From Lysinibacillus fusiformis (GTDB lineage: Bacteria > Bacillota > Bacilli > Bacillales_A > Planococcaceae): DNA of 64,000 nucleotides. Below are positions 57,807-64,000 of this stretch, piece by piece. Under the pieces are notes generated by a model. That model did not search any database, was not told the origin of the DNA, and saw only the letters and a list, made by a program, of their open reading frames with translations. How positions within the stretch are numbered: the stretch's first letter is position 1; every line of letters starts with the position of its first letter. The stretch spans positions 868,001-932,000 of the forward strand of contig NZ_PYWL01000001.1 in assembly GCF_003049525.1 (NCBI RefSeq), read 5' to 3'. The position numbers and the translations under genes were made by a program.

Positions 57807-60800
57807 CTACATCACCAATCCTTCATGATTACGCAAGCCTTCGTAGGATTTTACAGTATTTAATAACTGGGCATACATATCTCTTGTATCTTGATGTTTT
57901 GCACGTTTCGCAAACATGTCTGCACTTCCTACAAGTAGTAGTAACTCCCGAGCACGGGATAGAGCTACATTTAAGCGACGATAATCTCTTGCAAAGCCAA
58001 TATCTCCACCTTTTGGTGTATTACGAACCATACTGACGAGAATTACGTCCATCTCCATACCTTGGAATTTATCAACTGTCCCCGTTCTAAATTGTAAATG
58101 CGGCAACTGTAGCTCCTGCTGTAGGAGACGATTTATTTTCTTCACTTGCTCACCGTAGAAGCTAATGACTCCAACACTTTTCAAGGCATCCTGTGGCATA
58201 CGCCCTGCTTCTTTTGCTGCCTTCACTGCATCATTTAGATCTAGCAAAATACGACGAATTATTTGTAATTCCCCTTCATTATAACGGCTTGTGCCTCCCT
58301 TTACCTGTTCCTCTAAATAAGGTTTTTCAGTTGGAATATCAATCCATAATAAATGGTCATCACGTTTGACAAATTGTCCCTCTAAGCCATGATCTCTCGC
58401 CGAATCTGAGTCTGGCAAGCCACATTGCAAGCCATTTTCTTCTTGCGCGTAAAATGGGGTAATACTTTGCATAATTTTTTCATGCATGCGGTATTGAAGA
58501 GCTAGCATTTGCTTATGGGTTTGAGGCAGATTATTGAATAAGCGCTCAAATAATGATTCACGTAGTAAACTTTTCAATTCTTGTGCGCCTTCAAAATTTG
58601 GATTTTCCTCTAGCATCGCCTTCAAAGTTTCCTCCAATGTATCGTCACCAAGTAGGGGTGGTAGCTGGTGATGATCCCCTACCAAAATAACCTTTTTCCC
58701 CTTCAGCATTGGTAATAATAATTCTGGCGGTGTTGCCTTTGAGACTTCATCAATAATGACAACATCAAAGGTTGGGTAATTTTCCATAAACTCTTTACTC
58801 GCCGAAGCTACACATGTGGTACCAATAACATTTGCATGTCGTACATACAATTTTCTAATTTCATCTAAATCATATTCAGTAGCGTTTTGTAGTTTTTCTC
58901 GCCATTGCTCTTGCAATTTTTTTCGAAGCGGTAGTTGTTTTTCCTGACGCTGTAAATCTTCAATAGCTTGCTTTGAAGTTTGAATAGCTTCTCTAACCTC
59001 TTCTGCTGTTCGCTCTGGTGTCGACTGCAATAGCTTTGTGAATGTGGCCAATTGCTTTTCCTTTTTCAATCCCGCAACATTGATTTCCTTTAACCGCTCT
59101 TCCATCTGTGATAGCAGTAGGTCTACTTCCTCCAAGCTAGCTTGTACGGTTTGAAGTGAAGCTTGTTTTGGTACTAATTGAACTCTAGCCTTTTCAACTC
59201 GTTCTAGTTGCTGATTGGCTTCCTGAAGAGACTCTCGTAATTGTCCCATAAGAATTTTTAAATATTCAACGGATTCCTCTGGTACTTCTTCTAATAGGAA
59301 GTTGCTTGCTAGCTGTTGTAATCGCTCTGTATGCTGTATAAATGGCTGCAATTGCCGCTGAATGCTTTGTACATCAAAGCTTGTAATGGCACACTCTTGA
59401 TGCAGTAAACTAACAAGATTTTTTCGGAATGACTCGTATTCTTCGTCTTTATGGTCTTGTTGTTGTTTTAGTGCCATTCCTTTTTGCCATACAAAATCAC
59501 GACGCATATAGAGCCCCAGCAAATAGCTTTCAATTTCATGAATTGCAGGCGTTTGATCGTCTTGAAACGCCTTGTTTAATTGAGCAAATACACCTGTAAG
59601 GTTTTGTAAAGAAAAAGATTGCACAGGCTGTAATCTTCTTTTTGCTTGCGCTTGCTCCTTCACCTCATCCGTCACTAACGCCTCTAGCTTTGCAATGGCT
59701 TTTTGGAGACGACTATTAATGGTAGACCATGCCTCTAAATCTTTTGCATCCTCTAGATGTTGTATTCGATTCATTTGCTGCGAAAGGACATGAGAAGGAC
59801 GAATTTGATAATGCTGTAAATATCGTTGGATACGCTCATAGGACGTCAATGTATGGACATACTTTTGCGCTTCCTTCATGATGATGAGACGATTATTTTC
59901 TGTTTCATATTTTTCTTGTATATCTTGGAATTGAACTGTTAATTGCTGTTTTTGCTCCAGCAATTCTTTATATTGAACAGCTGCCTCTAATTGCTCCACT
60001 TTTTGTGAAGTCTCTTGAATGGTAAGCTGTAGATTTTCAATTGAAGGATGATCAGCAAGTGTCTGTTCAAGCTGCTGTATAATGGGCTCTATTTGTGCGA
60101 GCTGCTTCTCATAATGTTCTTTTTGAGCTTCATATGTCTGTTGCTCTGTTTTGGCAGCTTTTAAGTCTTTTTTTAACGCTTGAATTTCCTGCTGTAAAAT
60201 TGGTTCTTCAATAGCAGCCTGCTCTTTAGCGGCCATTTCCTGCGTCAATTCCTCAAGCCATAACTCTAATTTTTCAAGCTCAGCTATTGCTTTGGTCAAA
60301 TTGTCCTTGAACATCTGCTCACGTTCAGGAAAGACCAAGATTGCTTCTTCAATTGCTGTCAATGTTTGCTCACGCCACTGCAGAGCTACATTTTCTTCAA
60401 TAAATTTTTTTCCCTCTTCCTCAATACTTTCCGTTCTACCATAGCGTAAAATTCGAATTTCTTGATTGGAAAGAAGCCGTCCTAAAGCATTATCTACCGC
60501 TAGATTTGACTGAGATGCAACAAGTGTTTTTAAACCAGCTTTCACATTTTGCTGACAAATCTCTGAAATGACAGTTGTTTTCCCTGTACCAGGTGGACCT
60601 TGTATGACAAATAAATCTTCAACGGATAAAGCGCCTAAAACCGCTCGTCTTTGATATTCATTTAAATTATTATGAAATTCAATATCTTCTTGTAGCTTCG
60701 ATGCTCGTACAGAAGGACGTTTTTCAAATAGGATCGTCTCTAAATTAGGATTAACAGCCTCACCCTTTTCTAACTTGGTAAAGCCATTACGTAATCTTCT

Positions 60801-61589
60801 AATTTGACTTAATGTTGCAAAGTTGCTGAAGCTCGCTTGTTTCGAACGAAGATTAAGCTGATCCTTGCGAGCTAATTCTTGTGTAAAAGGCTTTAAATCA
60901 ATTTCAACTGTTTGCTTTCCAGCATGAGTCTTCAACACTTGTCCTATTTCACCACGGACACCTTGAATACTAACACTCAAGCCTTCTAATTGCTTCCATT
61001 CCTTATTCTTTATGTAGGGACAAACAAGCGTTAAGCGTGTAAAGTCTTCATTGAAATAGCTTTGCTTAAATTCACTATGAATATCGTCAATAGTCGCATC
61101 GCGTTCTTGTATTTTTAAATAACCTTCCCAGCTAGCAATACGTTTTTTTACATATTCAGTCCGTTCTTCCGCAATCGGTAGCTGTCTAATTTTCGTATGA
61201 AGCTCAAGTGGAACGCCTGCTCCGTTATTAGGCTTTGTAACAAATTCCAGTGCTGCTGCTAAACGGCGATTTGTGTTAATCGGCCCTCGCATATGCACAA
61301 AACGAATATTTGTCGCTAGCAACCCTTCCAGCTTTAATACACAGTCCATAATCACCGTTTTCTCGGAAATACTATCACTTAATTTTTCATTGTCTTCAGC
61401 ATTAAAATAGATAGATAAAAATATTTCACCCACTGTTTTTGCTTTGCGTTTTTCAATGTAGACTGTAAAAGATCTTTGTAACGCAAAAAAGGCATGCTCG
61501 TTTGCTGAGCATTCCTCTACCGCTTCCTTTGCCTTATTAGTCAAAATAAGACAACAGCGTTGTTTTTCTAGTAAAGCGATGTCCTGCAT
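57807..61589 (-). CDS. SF1 (UPF1/DNA2-like) helicase with long coiled-coil insertion
   Basis: A 1,260-residue protein. N-terminal region to about 320 is of unknown fold. Walker A is IQGPPGTGKTTVISEI near residue 335. About 600 residues of coiled coil then intervene (runs of E, Q, K, L such as VEQLEAAVQYKELLEQKQQL). After that come Walker B FDVVIIDEVSKATPPELLLPML, VILVGDHHQLPPLL, then SFYGEQVKK, TVDKFQGMEMDVILVSMVRN, and RRLNVALSRARELLLLVG, all SF1B helicase motifs. Insertion between the Walker motifs recalls SMC/Rad50 layouts. Start ATG at 61589 with GGAGGG. Substrate RNA or DNA not clear. Confidence 0.85.
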   Translation of the reverse strand: MQDIALLEKQRCCLILTNKAKEAVEECSANEHAFFALQRSFTVYIEKRKAKTVGEIFLSIYFNAEDNEKLSDSISEKTVIMDCVLKLEGLLATNIRFVHMRGPINTNRRLAAALEFVTKPNNGAGVPLELHTKIRQLPIAEERTEYVKKRIASWEGYLKIQERDATIDDIHSEFKQSYFNEDFTRLTLVCPYIKNKEWKQLEGLSVSIQGVRGEIGQVLKTHAGKQTVEIDLKPFTQELARKDQLNLRSKQASFSNFATLSQIRRLRNGFTKLEKGEAVNPNLETILFEKRPSVRASKLQEDIEFHNNLNEYQRRAVLGALSVEDLFVIQGPPGTGKTTVISEICQQNVKAGLKTLVASQSNLAVDNALGRLLSNQEIRILRYGRTESIEEEGKKFIEENVALQWREQTLTAIEEAILVFPEREQMFKDNLTKAIAELEKLELWLEELTQEMAAKEQAAIEEPILQQEIQALKKDLKAAKTEQQTYEAQKEHYEKQLAQIEPIIQQLEQTLADHPSIENLQLTIQETSQKVEQLEAAVQYKELLEQKQQLTVQFQDIQEKYETENNRLIIMKEAQKYVHTLTSYERIQRYLQHYQIRPSHVLSQQMNRIQHLEDAKDLEAWSTINSRLQKAIAKLEALVTDEVKEQAQAKRRLQPVQSFSLQNLTGVFAQLNKAFQDDQTPAIHEIESYLLGLYMRRDFVWQKGMALKQQQDHKDEEYESFRKNLVSLLHQECAITSFDVQSIQRQLQPFIQHTERLQQLASNFLLEEVPEESVEYLKILMGQLRESLQEANQQLERVEKARVQLVPKQASLQTVQASLEEVDLLLSQMEERLKEINVAGLKKEKQLATFTKLLQSTPERTAEEVREAIQTSKQAIEDLQRQEKQLPLRKKLQEQWREKLQNATEYDLDEIRKLYVRHANVIGTTCVASASKEFMENYPTFDVVIIDEVSKATPPELLLPMLKGKKVILVGDHHQLPPLLGDDTLEETLKAMLEENPNFEGAQELKSLLRESLFERLFNNLPQTHKQMLALQYRMHEKIMQSITPFYAQEENGLQCGLPDSDSARDHGLEGQFVKRDDHLLWIDIPTEKPYLEEQVKGGTSRYNEGELQIIRRILLDLNDAVKAAKEAGRMPQDALKSVGVISFYGEQVKKINRLLQQELQLPHLQFRTGTVDKFQGMEMDVILVSMVRNTPKGGDIGFARDYRRLNVALSRARELLLLVGSADMFAKRAKHQDTRDMYAQLLNTVKSYEGLRNHEGLVM

Positions 61590-61654
61590 GAGCAGCCCTC
61601 CTTCCAGTGTCACTAAAGTTTTATTTTATCACATACTAAAAGAATACTTACAAA

Positions 61655-61698
61655 GAAAAATCCCCTGCACAGTGATTTCTTACCACAGTGCAAGGGTA
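61655..61698 (-). terminator. Terminator of the FMN reductase gene
   Basis: CCCTTGCACTGTG (61698-61686) with CACTGTGCAGGGG (61676-61664), two mismatches, then ATTTTTCTTTG on the minus strand. Confidence 0.75.
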
Positions 61699-61701
61699 CT
61701 A

Positions 61702-62256
61702 TTAATGTTGATCGATTGTTTCCTTCGGCAAGTTCTTGCTCATCTCACAGTATTGAACAAATACACGCGCTAATTCACGTAAGCGGCTATGAACATCCTC
61801 ATCCACAATATGATTATCTGCATCAAAATGGGATGTATGTGTATACACATAGTTCGGTGTAACAAGAGCACGGAAGTAGTCTAAAATAGGTTTTAATTGA
61901 TTTTCTACAACAAGGTGGTGTTGATATGTGCCGCCATTTGCAACTATAGATACAGGTTTATAGCGCATTGTTTTAGGGTGTAGGAAGTCAAATGCATTCT
62001 TCAAAACGCCCGGAATTGATGCTTGGAAAATTGGCGTTGCAATAATATAAGCATCCGCTTCCTCAAATTGTTGGATCATTTTCTTCATATCCTCATTTAA
62101 TGGTGAGCCATCAACAATTTGATGTTTATATTCACTAAAATGCATCATTTCTAAATCGAAACTAGCATCTAATTCTTTAATATATTGTTCCACTTGCTCT
62201 AAAATAGCACCGGTTTTTCGACCAAACATCGTGCCATCAACGAGTAAAATTTTCAT
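61702..62256 (-). CDS. NADPH-dependent FMN reductase
   Basis: A 184-residue flavodoxin-fold reductase. MKILLVDGTMFGRKTGAIL (phosphate loop), EEADAYIIATPIFQASIPGVLKNAFDFL and the VSIVANGGTYQHHLVVENQLKPIL segment are standard for the family (SsuE/YwqN type). It reduces FMN or quinones; a specific partner is not seen nearby. GGAGGCAAAG ribosome site. Confidence 0.9.
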   Translation of the reverse strand: MKILLVDGTMFGRKTGAILEQVEQYIKELDASFDLEMMHFSEYKHQIVDGSPLNEDMKKMIQQFEEADAYIIATPIFQASIPGVLKNAFDFLHPKTMRYKPVSIVANGGTYQHHLVVENQLKPILDYFRALVTPNYVYTHTSHFDADNHIVDEDVHSRLRELARVFVQYCEMSKNLPKETIDQH

Positions 62257-62375
62257 CTTTACTTTGCCTCCACATTCATCTTCTACAATAATATTGTAAC
62301 AAATGAAAAGTGGCTCGGAAAGAATAGGAATGAGGAAAGCAAGAAATTCAGTCTTTAGGCGGAAAGCAAGAAAAA

Positions 62376-63221
62376 TTACTCTTTATCATATGGTCGAAAA
62401 CGAACTTCTTCATCGACAACCTTATCGTGGATAGTATATTTCTCACGATCAATCACTACATTGCGATTAACCTTATCCTCTTCATGAAGCGAATCTGCTT
62501 TTTGAATTTTATCCCAATTAAATAATGTCTCCCTCGAAACATCTTCTTCTACCGTTTCCGGAAATGCCAATATTGCTAATTCATGAGAAGGATAAATTGT
62601 CACTGGTTGTTGCTTACCGTGTAGCGCAATAATCATCATTGCCTTTGCTACTTGAGAGGCTTCAATGGCTCTAAATCGCTTTAGTGGTCCTATTAACAAT
62701 GGCTTGGCTAGTTTTAATACCTTTTCTCCTACCTTCTCCCCTAAACGAAATTCATTCCGTTCTCCTACTAAGAGTGAAGGTCGAATAATAGAAAGCTGCT
62801 GTAAGCCCAACTCCATTAAATCATGTTCTAGCTTTCCTTTAACTCGGTTATAGTAAAAAGGAGAACTCTCTTTAGCACCCATTGCAGTGATGACAAGAAA
62901 ATGGGGAATCCCACGCTTCTTCGCCAATGAAGCAATCGCTAAAGGATATTCAAAATCTACCTTTTCGAACACCTTTCGAGAACCTGCCTTTTTTATAGTT
63001 GTGCCTAAACAGCAATATAGTTCATGCGCAAATGCTATATCTTGTTCCTCTAACCTATCAAAATCACAAATTTTCACTTCTAGCTTGGGATGCTTAAAAG
63101 TTGGTTTTCTTCTCGCGATTACTGTCACGGATACATATTCATCATTTTCACATAATTGCTCTACTAGAGAGGAGCCCGTTAATCCTGTTGCTCCAACTAC
63201 AATTGCAGCACGCATACCCAT
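62376..63221 (-). CDS. NAD(P)-binding epimerase-like protein
   Basis: A 281-residue atypical short-chain dehydrogenase. Dinucleotide loop AAIVVGATGLTGSSLVEQL, then LYCCLGTTIKKAGSRKVFEKVDFEYPLAIASLAKKRG and FLVITAMGAKESSPFYYNRVKGKLE with the Tyr-x3-Lys pair, IIRPSLLVG. It resembles the HIM1/CC3-like oxidoreductases of Bacilli. The C-terminal 70 residues extend the family length and are charged. Role unknown. Confidence 0.85.
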   Translation of the reverse strand: MGMRAAIVVGATGLTGSSLVEQLCENDEYVSVTVIARRKPTFKHPKLEVKICDFDRLEEQDIAFAHELYCCLGTTIKKAGSRKVFEKVDFEYPLAIASLAKKRGIPHFLVITAMGAKESSPFYYNRVKGKLEHDLMELGLQQLSIIRPSLLVGERNEFRLGEKVGEKVLKLAKPLLIGPLKRFRAIEASQVAKAMMIIALHGKQQPVTIYPSHELAILAFPETVEEDVSRETLFNWDKIQKADSLHEEDKVNRNVVIDREKYTIHDKVVDEEVRFRPYDKE

Positions 63222-63442
63222 ACTTCTTCCCTCCTTTCATCATCACCATCTTTGTTATGTATCTTAATAAACTCACTATATATATCGACCACTTTTTTAA
63301 TGATTAAAAGTTATTTATCGTACCTATAAGATAGCTATTTGAAAGATTTATTTAAAAAGATCATTGATCAAATCCTAAATTTTACACATACTTGCTCTTT
63401 CTTCGCCATAATTTAAAGAGACAGAGAAAGGGTGGGATACAT

Positions 63443-64000
63443 TTGCAAAACGAAACGCAAGCAATAGTACCGAAAAAAACGATTGTTTTCATTATTGAAA
63501 GCTGTATTGATAAAGGGCTGTATCCTTTTGAACGGGTTTCAACATTAGCTAAACTACTGACGAATGAGAAGGTTTTTATATTTGTAAAAACTCCTTCAAA
63601 TGACGGGATTCAAATTTTAATGAATGAGGGTCTAACCCCCGTTTTATTTGATCATTTTAATGAACTTCCTAAGCAAATGAAAGGCATTCAGCCAGATTTA
63701 ATTGTCAGAGATGGCCGCAATTCCGAGGCTTTACAAGTACAGGATTTACGACCTTTCTGCAAAACGATTATTCACTTTGATGATTTTGGTGAAGGTGGTC
63801 AAGCCTGTGACTGTGTACTACTAGCACTCTATCACGAGGTAAAAGATTATTTACCGTCTCATTATATTGGCGGGAGCTTTGTTTTTGCACTACCCGAAGA
63901 CTATCAAAACTTTAGCGATAGACCTGAAAGCAAAACACCTGAAAATCCTCCCCATATCGTTGTAGCTTTTGAAGATGGGGACGAGCATAATTTAACCTAT
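63443..64000 (+). CDS. SpsG/PseG-like nucleotide-sugar enzyme, partial
   Basis: An open frame of 186 codons runs off the right edge. Start is a TTG at 63443 with GAAAGGGTGGG upstream. PKKTIVFIIESCIDKGLYPFERV, then a repeat of GT-B type features (FNELPKQMKGIQPDLIVRDGRN ... TIIHFDDFGEGGQACDCVLLALY). The D-x-x-x-R-D and HFDDFG motifs recall SpsG/PseG-type hydrolases of surface sugar synthesis. Only the N-terminal half is visible, so the call is weak. Confidence 0.5.
   Translation, partial: MQNETQAIVPKKTIVFIIESCIDKGLYPFERVSTLAKLLTNEKVFIFVKTPSNDGIQILMNEGLTPVLFDHFNELPKQMKGIQPDLIVRDGRNSEALQVQDLRPFCKTIIHFDDFGEGGQACDCVLLALYHEVKDYLPSHYIGGSFVFALPEDYQNFSDRPESKTPENPPHIVVAFEDGDEHNLTY

Noticed and set aside
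1..64000. tRNA or rRNA genes
   Set aside because: None recognised by eye on either strand, including at the prophage right end where a tRNA attachment site was looked for.

Overview
The window looks like a Gram-positive, low-GC, endospore-former-type chromosome, most likely Lysinibacillus or a close relative in the Bacillaceae/Planococcaceae. This rests on protein resemblances and on a gene order (acyl-CoA dehydrogenase, acyl-CoA synthetase, biotin carboxylase, biotin carrier, HMG-CoA lyase, enoyl-CoA hydratase, carboxyltransferase) that mirrors the yngJ-yngE cluster of Bacillus. It was not checked against any database.

Bases 1 to about 30,650 are most of a temperate prophage whose left end lies outside the window. 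Its integrase end is at right: integrase, ImmA/IrrE-type peptidase and CI-like repressor read rightward. A Cro-like protein, an excisionase-like protein, about a dozen small early genes, a recombination pair (annealing-type protein plus PD-(D/E)XK exonuclease), replication genes (initiator with an origin-like sequence inside it, DnaB helicase, SSB), a cytosine methyltransferase and a late-regulator-like protein read leftward. Then come the late genes: HNH nuclease, terminases, portal, protease, HK97-type capsid, connectors, and a contractile tail of the PBSX/XkdK-XkdT kind. The tail chaperone is made with a -1 frameshift at a canonical A AAA AAC site. A self-contained cargo gene with a HEPN-like motif, its own promoter and its own terminator sits between the late regulator and the packaging genes.

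Bases 30,724 to 38,522 hold methionine-linked genes: an MtnE-like aminotransferase, then a complete SAM-I (S-box) riboswitch with terminator and antiterminator, metQ, metN and metI, continued without a visible terminator by an enoyl-CoA hydratase-like protein, an FMN 2-hydroxyacid oxidase and a family III CoA-transferase. The riboswitch therefore probably controls six genes. Between the end of this operon and the convergent kbl gene lies an array of twelve 20-21 bp tandem repeats.

Bases 38,869 to 44,238 carry kbl and mostly single, leftward genes (P-loop ATPase, YczE-like membrane protein, YbaK-type deacylase, a SprA-like protein with an altered active site, a VanZ-like protein), most with clear terminators. 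Bases 44,292 to 53,046 are the leucine/isovalerate-type catabolic operon, preceded by a TetR regulator and a perfect 14-bp palindrome. Its biotin carrier gene has an in-frame stop at codon 56 of 71, which predicts a broken carboxylase if the base is correct.

Bases 53,421 to the end hold topB, a 38-residue membrane peptide, a glycosyltransferase with repeats, a two-gene operon of a very large SF1 helicase with a long coiled-coil insertion and an unknown partner, an FMN reductase, an NAD(P)-binding epimerase-like protein and the start of a further gene that runs off the window.
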